Shown here one piece after another: positions 1 through 8,592 of a stretch of 64,000 nucleotides of DNA (position 1 is the stretch's first letter; each line of letters begins with the position of its first letter). Source of the stretch: JBMNMS01 sp050953445 (GTDB taxonomy: Bacteria > Bacillota > Clostridia > Peptostreptococcales > Anaerovoracaceae); assembly GCA_050953445.1 (NCBI GenBank), contig JBMNMS010000001.1:868001-932000 (forward strand). Direction: 5' to 3'. The position numbers and the translations under genes were made by a program. Under the pieces are notes generated by a model. The model worked only from the letters and a program-made list of their open reading frames with translations. It was not told where the DNA came from and searched no databases.

Positions 1-692
1 GAAGGGAATTTAAAAATAACGGTGCTTACTTCATGACAGAGGAAGAAGCGGATAAGTTAGGTTCTCTGATTTTCCGTGTGGACGGTAGCCTTGATCCGGA
101 GATGGTGGGGAAATCAGCCCAGGAGCTGGCTCAAAAAGCGGGATTTTATATATCCCCTGATGTAGTTTTGCTTCTATCTGAGCAGATATATGTTTTTGAC
201 ACCAATCCCTACTCCAGGGAAAAGTTATGTCCTGTCCTTGCCTACTACATAGAGGATGACTGGATGCAGGCATGTGAAAAGTGTATAGAACTTCTTGTAA
301 GTGAACGAAACGCCCATACCCTGGTAATCCATTCCAACGATGAGGAGGTAATACGGCAGTTCGCATTGAAGAAACCCGTAGGACGTGTCCTTGTAAATAC
401 CCCTGCCACCTTTGGCAGTATGGGTGCGACTACAAACCTGTTTCCGTCCATGACCTTGGGAAGCGGATTGGTAGGGGAAGGCATAACCTCGGACAACGTA
501 ACCCCCATGAACCTGATTTACGTACGAAAGGTAGGATATGGGGTGAGGAAAACGGAGGATCTGATAAAGTCCATCAAGGATAGCCGGGTTACGCAAAAGG
601 AAAGTGAGGCGGCAAGCCTGATTCGAGATAATAGTGATATATTGCAACAAGTCATAAATACCGTTATCAGGGAACTGAGGGACGGACAATAG
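1..692 (+). CDS. CoA-acylating aldehyde dehydrogenase, C-terminal part (5' end outside window)
   Basis: The reading frame is open from base 3, before the first ATG at 33, so this is the tail of a longer gene. Its residues align throughout with the end of the complete aldehyde dehydrogenase at 10448-11998: both have a GAYFMT segment, a CIELL segment and an NTPA/NTGS-x-G-x-GATT segment. The family oxidises an aldehyde to acyl-CoA with NAD and CoA. The catalytic cysteine lies upstream of the window. The last 20 or so residues form a predicted amphipathic helix ending RELRDGQ, much like the QLLKLI...RGGQ tail of the second enzyme. I read this as an encapsulation peptide that targets the enzyme to the microcompartment lumen. 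The gap to cutC is 52 bases, so the two are probably co-transcribed. Confidence 0.9.
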   Translation, partial: REFKNNGAYFMTEEEADKLGSLIFRVDGSLDPEMVGKSAQELAQKAGFYISPDVVLLLSEQIYVFDTNPYSREKLCPVLAYYIEDDWMQACEKCIELLVSERNAHTLVIHSNDEEVIRQFALKKPVGRVLVNTPATFGSMGATTNLFPSMTLGSGLVGEGITSDNVTPMNLIYVRKVGYGVRKTEDLIKSIKDSRVTQKESEAASLIRDNSDILQQVINTVIRELRDGQ

Positions 693-744
693 GGCAGAAG
701 TAATCAGGTGCATCCTGAAATAATAAGGAAAAGAGGTAATTACT

Positions 745-3303
745 TTGGATATTCGAGAATTTTCTAACAAGTTGGCGGAAGCCACTCAGAATATGTCCGC
801 AGAAGAACGGGCATCTCTCATAAGGATGTTTGAAAGCGTTTCCAAGGAAATAGCTAAGGAAGAACCGGTGAATTGTGTTACCAATGTGGATGGGGTGACC
901 TGTGAAACCGATGAAGACGGTGTCCCATTGGGAATGACGGAGCGCCTTCATAAACTTAAAGAAAACTACCTGAAACAGGTTCCCTCTATTACCACCCACA
1001 GGGCCAGGGCTATTACCAAGATAACCAGGGAAAACCCGGGGATGCCCAAGGTTTTGTTGAGGGCAAAATGTTTCCGTTATTGCTGTGAAACAGCACCCTT
1101 GGTAATCCAAGACCACGAACTCATAGTTGGAGCCCCCTGTGGAGCTCCAAGAGCCGGTGCATTTTCACCGGATATAGCATGGCGTTGGATGGTGGATGAA
1201 ATCGATACCATTGGAAGCAGACCCCAGGACCCCTTCCACATTTCTGAGGAAGACAAGCGTATTATGAGGGAGGAGTTGTTTCCTTTCTGGCAGGGTAAAT
1301 CCGTGGATGAGTATTGTGAAGATCAATACCGGGAGGCGGGAGTTTGGGAATTATCCGGTGAGTCTTTCGTGTCTGACTGTTCCTACCATGCACTCAACGG
1401 CGGTGGTGACTCCAATCCCGGTTATGACGTGATCCTTATGAAGAAGGGTATGCTGGACATTCAGCAGGAGGCAAGGGATCATCTTGAAAAATTGAGCTAT
1501 GAAGATCCTGATGATATTGAAAAGATATACTTCTACAAATCCATAATAGATACTACGGAAGGCGTAATGATTTACGCAAAACGCATGTCCGATTATGCAG
1601 CGGAACTTGCTGCAAGGGAAACCAACCCAAAGAGAAAAGCCGAGTTGATAAAGATTTCGGAAATCAATGCAAGGGTTCCTGCCCATAAGCCTGAAACCTT
1701 TTGGGAAGCTATCCAGGCGGTATGGACCATCGAGTCATTGTTGGTAGTGGAAGAGAATCAGACCGGCATGTCTATCGGACGTGTTGACCAATATATGTAC
1801 CCATTCTACAAAAACGACATAGATTCCGGTAGGATGAACAACTTTGAAGCATTTGAATTGGCCGGTTGTATGCTCATAAAAATGTCGGAAATGATGTGGA
1901 TAACCAGTGAAGGCGGATCCAAATTCTTTGCCGGATATCAACCATTTATAAACATGTGTGTTGGCGGGGTTACAAGGCAGGGCAGAGATGCTACGAACGA
2001 GCTTACATATTTGTTGATGGATGCGGTTCGCCACGTTAAGATTTATCAACCTTCATTGGCATGCAGAATCCATAACAACTCACCACAGAAGTATATGAGA
2101 AAAATTGTGGATGTAATCAGATCCGGAATGGGATTCCCTGCCTGTCACTTTGATGATGCCCATATTAAAATGATGTTAGCTAAGGGAGTGTCCATGGAAG
2201 ATGCCAGGGATTATTGCCTCATGGGATGTGTAGAGCCTCAGAAAGCGGGCCGTCTCTATCAGTGGACATCCACTGCATACACCCAATGGCCCATATGCAT
2301 AGAGCTGGTGTTGAATCATGGTGTTCCCCTATGGTATGGGAAACAGGTTACGCCGGATTCAGGGGATTTAAGCAGATTCAAGACATATGAAGAATTTGAA
2401 AACGCTGTAAAGGAACAGATAAAATATATTACAAGGCTTACAAATACAGCTACCTTTATATCTCAGAGGGTTCACAGAGAATTGGCACCAAAGCCACTGA
2501 TGTCCATCATGTATGAAGGCTGCATGGAAAACGGAAGGGATGTATCCTCCGGCGGAGCTATGTATAACTTTGGACCCGGAGTCATCTGGTCAGGACTTGC
2601 AACCTATACCGATGCCATGGCTGCTATTAAAAAGTTGGTTTTCGAGGATAAAAAGTATACTTTGGAACAGCTGAACGAGGCCTTGAAGGCAGATTTTGTT
2701 GGATACGATCAAATCAGAATTGACTGTGAAAATGCTCCTAAGTATGGCAATGACGATGACTATGCGGATCTTATCGCAGCGGATCTTGTAAGCTTTACAG
2801 AGGCATATCACAGACAGTTTAAGACACTTTATTCCGTGCTGAGCCATGGAACCTTGTCCATCTCCAACAATACACCTTTCGGTCAAATGACAGGTGCTTC
2901 GGCAGGTGGAAGAAGAGCCTGGACACCTTTGTCCGACGGCATAAGCCCAAGTCAGGGTGCAGATACTCAAGGGCCCACAGCAATAATTAAATCCGTATCC
3001 AAGATGGCTAATGATGCTATGAACATCGGTATGGTGCATAACTTTAAAATAATGTCGGGGCTACTGGATTCCAAGGAGGGTGAAGATGCAATTATTACAC
3101 TGCTGAGAACTGCATCAATACTTGGTAATGGTGAAATGCAATTTAACTATCTGGATGATGATACCTTGATTGAAGCCCAGAAGAACCCGGGAGAATTCCG
3201 GGATCTGATAGTACGTGTAGCCGGGTACAGCGCCTTCTTCGTAGAATTGTGCAAGGATGTGCAGGATGAAATAATAAGCAGAACCATGCTTAACCGTATT
3301 TAG
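745..3303 (+). CDS. cutC: Choline trimethylamine-lyase, glycyl-radical enzyme CutC
   Basis: Glycyl-radical enzyme of 852 residues that would cleave choline to trimethylamine and acetaldehyde inside the microcompartment. Seen: the thiyl loop GCVEP with Cys495 and Glu497, and the radical loop RVAGYSAFF with Gly827 near the C-terminus. The segment GGGDSNPGYD (Asp222) and the residues after GCVEP (QKAGRLYQWTSTAYTQWP) match what I recall of CutC rather than pyruvate formate-lyase or diol dehydratases. An N-terminal extension of about 75 residues starts with an amphipathic helix (SNKLAEA...LIRMFESV) and a linker. This fits the encapsulation-peptide type of CutC in GRM1 loci. The start is TTG with AAGAGGT upstream. 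cutD follows after a GC-rich hairpin. A purified-enzyme assay on choline versus other substrates would settle specificity. Confidence 0.9.
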   Translation: MDIREFSNKLAEATQNMSAEERASLIRMFESVSKEIAKEEPVNCVTNVDGVTCETDEDGVPLGMTERLHKLKENYLKQVPSITTHRARAITKITRENPGMPKVLLRAKCFRYCCETAPLVIQDHELIVGAPCGAPRAGAFSPDIAWRWMVDEIDTIGSRPQDPFHISEEDKRIMREELFPFWQGKSVDEYCEDQYREAGVWELSGESFVSDCSYHALNGGGDSNPGYDVILMKKGMLDIQQEARDHLEKLSYEDPDDIEKIYFYKSIIDTTEGVMIYAKRMSDYAAELAARETNPKRKAELIKISEINARVPAHKPETFWEAIQAVWTIESLLVVEENQTGMSIGRVDQYMYPFYKNDIDSGRMNNFEAFELAGCMLIKMSEMMWITSEGGSKFFAGYQPFINMCVGGVTRQGRDATNELTYLLMDAVRHVKIYQPSLACRIHNNSPQKYMRKIVDVIRSGMGFPACHFDDAHIKMMLAKGVSMEDARDYCLMGCVEPQKAGRLYQWTSTAYTQWPICIELVLNHGVPLWYGKQVTPDSGDLSRFKTYEEFENAVKEQIKYITRLTNTATFISQRVHRELAPKPLMSIMYEGCMENGRDVSSGGAMYNFGPGVIWSGLATYTDAMAAIKKLVFEDKKYTLEQLNEALKADFVGYDQIRIDCENAPKYGNDDDYADLIAADLVSFTEAYHRQFKTLYSVLSHGTLSISNNTPFGQMTGASAGGRRAWTPLSDGISPSQGADTQGPTAIIKSVSKMANDAMNIGMVHNFKIMSGLLDSKEGEDAIITLLRTASILGNGEMQFNYLDDDTLIEAQKNPGEFRDLIVRVAGYSAFFVELCKDVQDEIISRTMLNRI

Positions 3304-3313
3304 TAATTGAAAT

Positions 3314-3340
3314 CCTTTCCCGGGGGATCCCCGGGGAAGG
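3314..3340 (+). promoter_or_regulatory. GC-rich hairpin between cutC and cutD
   Basis: Two near-perfect 12-base arms (CCTTTCCCGGGG and CCCCGGGGAAGG) flank a short loop directly after the cutC stop. No T-run follows, so it is unlikely to be a full terminator. It may stabilise the 3' end of cutC mRNA or partly attenuate cutD, which is needed in much smaller amounts than its substrate enzyme. Confidence 0.6.
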
Positions 3341-3381
3341 TAGAAATAGATAGTGCAGGGTACAGACAGGAGTTTTGGCAT

Positions 3382-4341
3382 ATGAGCAATACGATGAATG
3401 GAACCATTGAAAGAAAAGCACTGGTTGCCAATATACAAAAATATAATATGCATGACGGGCCGGGAGTAAGAACCCTTGTATTCTTCAAAGGATGTCCCCT
3501 TCGATGTCAGTGGTGCTCCAACCCCGAAAGCCTTGAAAAAAAGTATGCTGTAATGTATAAAAGGGATTCCTGTGTTAATTGCGGGGCCTGCGTTCCTGTG
3601 TGCCCCGTAGGAATACATACCATGATGGGGCCAGGAAACACTCACGAAGTGGACAGGTGCACCGAGTGCATAGGTTGCAGAAAATGCGAGGAGGTCTGTC
3701 CGGGGGCAGCCTTATCAATATCGGGAGAAACAAAAAGTATTTCTGAACTTTTAGAGGCTGTTGAGGCGGATCGCATGTTTTACGAGATGTCTGGTGGAGG
3801 TGTTACTGTAGGTGGTGGAGATCCTATTTTTCAACCTGAGGCGGTGAGAAACTTCCTGATGGCATGCAAAAATGCAGGAATAAATACAGCCATGGAGACC
3901 TCAGGATATACCAAAACGGAAATACTTCTAAAAATGGCGGAGTTTACAGACCTGTTCCTGTATGACATTAAACATATAGATTCTGAAAAGCATTATGAAC
4001 TTACCGGTGTGCGAAACGAGCAAATATTGAAAAACTTAAAAGAATTATTTCATAAGAGGCACAATGTGGTGATAAGAATGCCCTTACTGAAAGGCTTAAA
4101 TGACGGTTATGAAACTATTATGGGAACCATAGAGTTTCTGATGCCCTTTCGGGATCTTAAAAACTTCAAAGGCATAGACCTGCTTCCATATCACAGGATG
4201 GGGGTCAACAAATACACGCAGTTGGGAATGAAATATCCCTTGGAAGATGTAAAGGATTTAAACATGTCATCGGAGGATATGGCCAGGGTGGAAAAAATGT
4301 TTCTGGATCATAATTTCCAGGTGCAGATTCTGAGGCATTGA
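3382..4341 (+). CDS. cutD: Choline TMA-lyase activating enzyme, radical SAM protein CutD
   Basis: Radical SAM activase of 319 residues that installs the glycyl radical on CutC. The SAM cluster motif CPLRCQWC is near residue 38 of this start, preceded by GPGVRTLVFFKG, which is typical of the pyruvate formate-lyase activase family. Two ferredoxin-like clusters follow (CVNCGACVPVCPVG and CTECIGCRKCEEVCPG), the insert found in activases of non-PFL glycyl-radical enzymes. I chose ATG 3382 because CAGGAG lies about 10 bases upstream. The frame is open back to 3307, but that stretch is the intergenic hairpin. The position right after cutC is the usual enzyme/activase order. Confidence 0.92.
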   Translation: MSNTMNGTIERKALVANIQKYNMHDGPGVRTLVFFKGCPLRCQWCSNPESLEKKYAVMYKRDSCVNCGACVPVCPVGIHTMMGPGNTHEVDRCTECIGCRKCEEVCPGAALSISGETKSISELLEAVEADRMFYEMSGGGVTVGGGDPIFQPEAVRNFLMACKNAGINTAMETSGYTKTEILLKMAEFTDLFLYDIKHIDSEKHYELTGVRNEQILKNLKELFHKRHNVVIRMPLLKGLNDGYETIMGTIEFLMPFRDLKNFKGIDLLPYHRMGVNKYTQLGMKYPLEDVKDLNMSSEDMARVEKMFLDHNFQVQILRH

Positions 4342-4359
4342 TGGGGAAAGGAGTTTCTA

Positions 4360-4713
4360 ATGACCATTTTGGGTGAAAAAGGAATAGAGAGGATAATTCA
4401 AGAATCGGTACCGGGAAAACAGGTTACTTTGGCGCATGTGATAGCCTCACCGATGAAAGGCATTTATGAATGCCTGGGGGTAGATGATAAGGGGGCCATA
4501 GGAATACTTACATTATCCCCTTTTGAAACATCCATAATAGCAGCAGATATTGCAACTAAGGCAGCTGATGTGCAGATCGGGTTTCTTGATAGATTCACGG
4601 GATCTGTTGTCATAACGGGAGACGTGCAAAGTGTTGAAACGGCTCTGATTGCGGTGAATGAGACTTTAATAAACATGTTGGGATTTGAAGCGGTTCCGGT
4701 GACACGAACATGA
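4360..4713 (+). CDS. eutS: BMC-H shell protein, EutS/PduU-like (circularly permuted)
   Basis: Shell protein of 117 residues. The start (ERIIQESVPGKQVTLAHVIA) and the core (GAIGILTLSPFETSIIAADIATKAADVQIGFLDRF) closely resemble EutS of the ethanolamine microcompartment, a circularly permuted BMC domain that forms bent hexamers or capped pores. It would form part of the shell facets or edges. AAAGGAG precedes the ATG. The stop overlaps the eutP start (ATGA), so the two are likely translationally coupled. Confidence 0.9.
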   Translation: MTILGEKGIERIIQESVPGKQVTLAHVIASPMKGIYECLGVDDKGAIGILTLSPFETSIIAADIATKAADVQIGFLDRFTGSVVITGDVQSVETALIAVNETLINMLGFEAVPVTRT

Positions 4714-5165
4714 TGGCCGGCAGAAAAAGAGTAATGGTGATTGGGCCTACCGGAAGCGGAAAGACAACACTGATAAACGCCTTAAACCATGTGGAGGATC
4801 CGGATCCTGTAAGAAAGACTCAAAACATTATATATAAGGATAAGACCATAGATGTTCCGGGGGCATATCTGGAATGCCCCTGGATGTATAAGCATATTAT
4901 TGCGGCGGCCCAGGGGGCCTCTCATGTTTTAATTGTTGTTGATCAGTCCAGATGCGATGATATTTATTCCCCTGGATTTGCAAAGGTGTTTAGATGCCCG
5001 GTACTGGGTGTAATCACTAAGACAGATCTGAAAAAGGAAAACGAGGAAGTAGCGAACAGGTTACTTAATAAGGCAGGAGTAGAAGAGCCATATTTTAGGG
5101 TTAGTACCCTTACCGATGAGGGAGTGCAGGAGTTAAGGGATTATTTATTTGAAGCGTCAGATTAG
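4710..5165 (+). CDS. eutP: EutP/PduV-family P-loop protein
   Basis: Small P-loop protein of 151 residues. Walker A is GPTGSGKTT (about residues 12-20), a DVPGAYLE segment replaces the usual DxxG switch, and TKTDL is a NKxD-like base-recognition motif. EutP of ethanolamine loci has been described as an acetate kinase, and PduV as a compartment-associated GTPase-like protein. Either role fits: it could recover ATP from the acetyl-phosphate made by PduL, or help position the compartment. It starts 4 bases inside eutS. Two adjacent ATGs (4710, 4713) are possible starts. Confidence 0.85.
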   Translation: MMAGRKRVMVIGPTGSGKTTLINALNHVEDPDPVRKTQNIIYKDKTIDVPGAYLECPWMYKHIIAAAQGASHVLIVVDQSRCDDIYSPGFAKVFRCPVLGVITKTDLKKENEEVANRLLNKAGVEEPYFRVSTLTDEGVQELRDYLFEASD

Positions 5166-5189
5166 GTGTAAGAAGGAGTTAGAGGAATA

Positions 5190-5837
5190 ATGAGATTTAT
5201 TACCGAGGACGACCTTAGGGAATCATATGGAAAACAGCCTTTTATCTCCTATGAAATAATCCCGGGAACCCGGCTTACTCCGGGGGCGCGCCAATTTCTG
5301 GCGGACAGGCAGATTTTTCCCTCAGAGGTGATTATCAGTGATATAAAAGCGGATGAAATAGCAGAGGATCCGGCAGTGGATAGGATGGAATGCCGTATTA
5401 GATCCATGGAAGCCCTGTTTTTAGCGGTTGCGGAGGAGCTCCTTTCGGTACATGCACGTAGGGCCGTAGAATTGATGGATTTAGGAGAAAGCCTAAGGCA
5501 GGTGGAATTGATGCTTAAAGGGGAAAAGGCTGAGGAAGGTATAGGAAGTCAGCAATGTGCCGGTATGGACCAAGTGGATTTACAGGAATATCAGGATGAT
5601 TGCTTCAGAATAAACGGGCATCATATACAGCTTGCCGAAGGAAAAGAAATCATCGCTATGCACAGGTTAAGGTGTCAGCTAAGAGAATTGAGACTGGATA
5701 TGAGGGAGTTATTCTCAAAAGATCAGGTAAAAAATCATTATATGGAAGCGGAGAGAAGAATCAATCAGATTATCAATACTCTGTCACAAATGATTTGTGA
5801 TGCTGTCGGAGGAAAGACATGTCAAAAGAAAACGTGA
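5190..5837 (+). CDS. EutT-like protein (cobalamin adenosyltransferase family, substrate unclear)
   Basis: Protein of 215 residues starting MRFITEDDLRESY, with an LTPGARQFL segment near residue 30. These match the N-terminal part of EutT-type corrinoid adenosyltransferases (FITE..LR, LTPSAREL). The middle and C-terminal parts are helical and charged. I do not see the CxxC...C metal motif of enterobacterial EutT. A B12 adenosyltransferase would be unexpected here because CutC uses a glycyl radical, not adenosylcobalamin. The protein may be structural or regulatory, or may serve another pathway. It has an AAGGAGTT site and overlaps eutJ by 19 bases. Confidence 0.6.
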   Translation: MRFITEDDLRESYGKQPFISYEIIPGTRLTPGARQFLADRQIFPSEVIISDIKADEIAEDPAVDRMECRIRSMEALFLAVAEELLSVHARRAVELMDLGESLRQVELMLKGEKAEEGIGSQQCAGMDQVDLQEYQDDCFRINGHHIQLAEGKEIIAMHRLRCQLRELRLDMRELFSKDQVKNHYMEAERRINQIINTLSQMICDAVGGKTCQKKT

Positions 5838-6667
5838 CATTTGAATACTGTGACGAAATGGTAAGGAAATTCGAGGAAGTCATAAAAAAACCTATCAAGG
5901 GAAAATCCACCGTGTATTATACGGGAGTAGACCTGGGTACGGCCTGCGTGGTGCTGGCGGTACTTGACGAAAATCGCCAACCTGTTGCCGGAGCTTATCA
6001 GTATGCGGATGTGGTTAGAGACGGAATGGTAGTGGATTATATTGGTGCTGTGGAAATTGTCAAAGAGCTTAAATCCCAGGTAGAGGAGCAATTAGGTGCC
6101 GAACTCATTTATGCCGCCGCTGCTGTTCCTCCGGGCATGGATATCCTTGATGCAGGAGCTATAAAAAATGTAGTTACTGCGGCGGGATTTGAACTGACCA
6201 ATATGGAGGATGAGCCTACCGCAGCTAATCAAATACTAAATATTCAAAATGGCGCGGTAATAGATATAGGCGGAGGAACTACAGGGATTTCTGTATTAAA
6301 GGATGGAAAGGTAATATATATAGCCGATGAAGCTACGGGAGGCACCCATTTTTCTTTGGTTATATCCGGAGCATATAAAAAGAGCTTTGAAGAGGCTGAA
6401 AAATATAAAAGGGACAAAAAGAATCATAAGGAGCTGATGCCCGTTGTCAGGCCGGTAATCGAAAAGGTGGCGTTCATAATCAATAGGCATATTGAAGACT
6501 TTCAGATCCAGGAGCTCTCTCTTGTAGGAGGGACGAGCTGTTTTACAGGGATTGAGGAAGTCATAGAAAAACTTACAGGTGTATACACCCATAAGCCGGC
6601 AAATCCCATGTTTGTTACACCTCTTGGGATAGCCATGGGATGCACTTCTACGCCCAAGGAATATTAA
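5819..6667 (+). CDS. eutJ: EutJ-like actin/Hsp70-fold chaperone
   Basis: ATPase of 282 residues with the actin/Hsp70 fold. Phosphate-1 motif is GVDLGTACVVLAV (about residue 38), phosphate-2 motif is AVIDIGGGTTGISV (about residue 147), and the adenosine motif is SLVGGTSCFTG (about residue 240). This is the EutJ arrangement, truncated relative to DnaK because there is no substrate-binding domain. Family members are thought to help assemble or reactivate microcompartment enzymes, but their exact role is unknown. The start lies inside the previous gene with AGGAAAG upstream. Confidence 0.88.
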   Translation: MSKENVTFEYCDEMVRKFEEVIKKPIKGKSTVYYTGVDLGTACVVLAVLDENRQPVAGAYQYADVVRDGMVVDYIGAVEIVKELKSQVEEQLGAELIYAAAAVPPGMDILDAGAIKNVVTAAGFELTNMEDEPTAANQILNIQNGAVIDIGGGTTGISVLKDGKVIYIADEATGGTHFSLVISGAYKKSFEEAEKYKRDKKNHKELMPVVRPVIEKVAFIINRHIEDFQIQELSLVGGTSCFTGIEEVIEKLTGVYTHKPANPMFVTPLGIAMGCTSTPKEY

Positions 6668-6677
6668 GGAGGAAACC

Positions 6678-6986
6678 ATGGATTTTAGGATTATAAAATC
6701 GCCTTCATCGGGTACCATCGAGATATTGATGCGAAGGATGGGGGCTGCGCCAAATAAGGCGGAGCTTGAAAAGGCAGATGCTATAGGCTTGGTACAGGGC
6801 AGAATGATCGAAATGATTTGCGCTTCCGATATAGCGGAAAAAGCCGTTGGAGTCAGCGTAATGGATATTCGTGGAAGCTGTCCACAAAATATGATAATGA
6901 TAGCTATTTTTGGCGATACAGCTTCTGTGGAATCGGCCATCTCTGAAATTAAAGAGAAGGAGAAGGAAGGGATGAACAAATGTTGA
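6678..6986 (+). CDS. BMC-H shell protein with N-terminal extension
   Basis: Protein of 102 residues with one BMC domain: AIGLVQGRMIEMICASDIAEKAVGVS, then NMIMIAIFGDTASVESAI. The family signature is Gly-Leu-Val/Ile-Glu replaced here by GLVQG. An extension of about 33 residues (IKSPSSGTIEILMRRMG) precedes the domain, and the usual C-terminal IPRPH segment is missing. That suggests a specialised minor hexamer, possibly with an altered pore. AAGGAGG lies 7 bases before the ATG, and the gene overlaps eutN by 7 bases. Confidence 0.8.
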   Translation: MDFRIIKSPSSGTIEILMRRMGAAPNKAELEKADAIGLVQGRMIEMICASDIAEKAVGVSVMDIRGSCPQNMIMIAIFGDTASVESAISEIKEKEKEGMNKC

Positions 6987-7246
6987 CGGCAAGGCTGATT
7001 AATAATATATGGGCAACACGCAAGGCGGAAGCTCTTAACGGGTTAAAGCTCATGTTGGCGGAAGTCATCGGTGGAGGAACATATGACGGCAGGAGGATGG
7101 TTGTAATAGATACCATCAGTGCCGGAATTGGGGACAGGGTGCTGGTTTGCACCGGTTCATCGGCACGGAGAATGCTGGGAGATGACAATATGCCTGTGGA
7201 TGCAGTGGTTGTTGGAATCATAGACGAAGATTGCGATTTTGAATGA
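6980..7246 (+). CDS. eutN: BMC-P pentameric vertex protein, EutN/CcmL family
   Basis: Protein of 88 residues with the EutN/CcmL barrel: MLTARLINNIWATRKAEAL...GLKLMLAE at the start and DTISAGIGDRVLVCTGSSAR...PVDAVVVGIID at the end. Pentamers of this family close the twelve vertices of the polyhedral shell. It is the only pentamer gene in the window; GRM loci often carry more, so others may lie upstream. An AAGGAAGGG site inside the previous gene serves as ribosome binding site. Confidence 0.92.
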   Translation: MLTARLINNIWATRKAEALNGLKLMLAEVIGGGTYDGRRMVVIDTISAGIGDRVLVCTGSSARRMLGDDNMPVDAVVVGIIDEDCDFE

Positions 7247-7262
7247 GGGTCAGGAGGATGAA

Positions 7263-8591
7263 ATGAATCTTCTGGATAAGGTTAAAGAAGCCGGGGTTAC
7301 CGGGGCTGGGGGAGCAGGTTTTCCAACTCATGTGAAGCTTTCTTCCAAAGCGGAATATATACTGATGAATGCAGCTGAATGCGAACCTCTGTTAAGGGTG
7401 GACCAGCAGCTCATGGGTATAATGCCGGATGAAGTGCTAAAAGGGTTTGAAGCGGCGGGAAAAATCGTGGGAGCCGATAAAGCCATAATTGGAATCAAGA
7501 AGAAGCATAAGGAAGTCATAGAACTGCTCAGGCAAAGAGTAACAGCCTTGAACCTTGAAAACCACATAGAAATAAAGGAGCTGGCAGATGTTTACCCGGC
7601 AGGGGACGAACAGGTGCTGGTATACGAACTTACCGGTCGAATAGTACCTGAAGGGGGAATCCCCATCCAGGTAGGGTGTGTGGTGGTAAATACTGAGACA
7701 GTTATCAATATATATAATGCCATGGACGGAAAGGCTGTAACGGAAAAATATATTACTGTAGCCGGGGACATTCCAAAAAGGATGACAGTGAAGGTTCCTG
7801 TGGGCACACCCATAATAGATGTGTTGAAACTTTCAGGAATAGAGGATTTTGAAGACTATGCCATTATCGACGGTGGACCCATGATGGGACCGGTGATGAC
7901 CGGCTTAGATGGATTTGTTACAAAAAAGAACAAGGGCTTTATCATATTGAAAAAGGATCATCCTCTTATCAGGAAGAAAACGGTGACGGCGGATCAGGCC
8001 AGAAGGATAAACAAGGCCACATGTGAACAATGTCGTATGTGTACAGACCTTTGCCCCCGATATCTGCTGGGTCACAACATGCAGCCCCATAAGATGATGA
8101 GGACTATGAACTATTCCCTGTGGGATGTGGAGGAACGTAAAATAGCCTTCCTTTGCTGCCAGTGTAACCTTTGTGAACTCTTTGCATGCCCGGCAGACCT
8201 TTATCCCAGAAGTGCCAACATTATGGTTAGGGATAGTCTCTTAGAACAGGGCATCAAGTACCAGTGCAAGGATCAGGAATACCGGATTCGCAATAACAGG
8301 GAATACCGATTACTTCCCAGTAAACGACTTGTAGCAAGGCTTGGCCTTTGGAGAATGGACGAGCCCGCGCCTTTCACAGAGGTAAATCTAAGACCAGACC
8401 TCATAAGGATTGCTTTAAGTCAGCACGTGGGTGTGCCGGCAAATCCCATAGTTAAGGTGGGGGATAGGGTAAACGAGGGACAGATGATAGGTAAAATCCC
8501 CGAAGGATGTCTGGGTGCTGCGATCCATGCAAGCATAACTGGAACCGTGAGTCAGTGCAATGATAGATTTATTGAGATAAGGAGGGACTGA
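7263..8591 (+). CDS. pduS: PduS-like iron-sulfur flavoprotein, RnfC-related electron carrier
   Basis: Protein of 442 residues. The glycine-rich N-terminus (MNLLDKVKEAGVTGAGGAGFP) and Complex-I-51K-like FMN/NADH domain are followed by a SLBB-like region (IDVLKLSGIEDFED). Two 4Fe-4S motifs come next (CEQCRMCTDLCP and CCQCNLCELFACP). A biotinyl/RnfC-like barrel ends the protein. PduS of propanediol compartments is a cobalamin reductase or NADH-linked electron carrier. Here, with no B12 enzyme, it more likely moves electrons to or from NAD, perhaps through PduT across the shell. I chose ATG 7263 because AGGAGG lies 7 bases upstream. An in-frame ATG at 7239 falls inside eutN. Confidence 0.85.
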   Translation: MNLLDKVKEAGVTGAGGAGFPTHVKLSSKAEYILMNAAECEPLLRVDQQLMGIMPDEVLKGFEAAGKIVGADKAIIGIKKKHKEVIELLRQRVTALNLENHIEIKELADVYPAGDEQVLVYELTGRIVPEGGIPIQVGCVVVNTETVINIYNAMDGKAVTEKYITVAGDIPKRMTVKVPVGTPIIDVLKLSGIEDFEDYAIIDGGPMMGPVMTGLDGFVTKKNKGFIILKKDHPLIRKKTVTADQARRINKATCEQCRMCTDLCPRYLLGHNMQPHKMMRTMNYSLWDVEERKIAFLCCQCNLCELFACPADLYPRSANIMVRDSLLEQGIKYQCKDQEYRIRNNREYRLLPSKRLVARLGLWRMDEPAPFTEVNLRPDLIRIALSQHVGVPANPIVKVGDRVNEGQMIGKIPEGCLGAAIHASITGTVSQCNDRFIEIRRD

Positions 8592-8592
8592 T

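Noticed and set aside
3307..3381. Upstream in-frame start for CutD
   Set aside because: It would translate the intergenic hairpin. The ATG at 3382 has the ribosome binding site.
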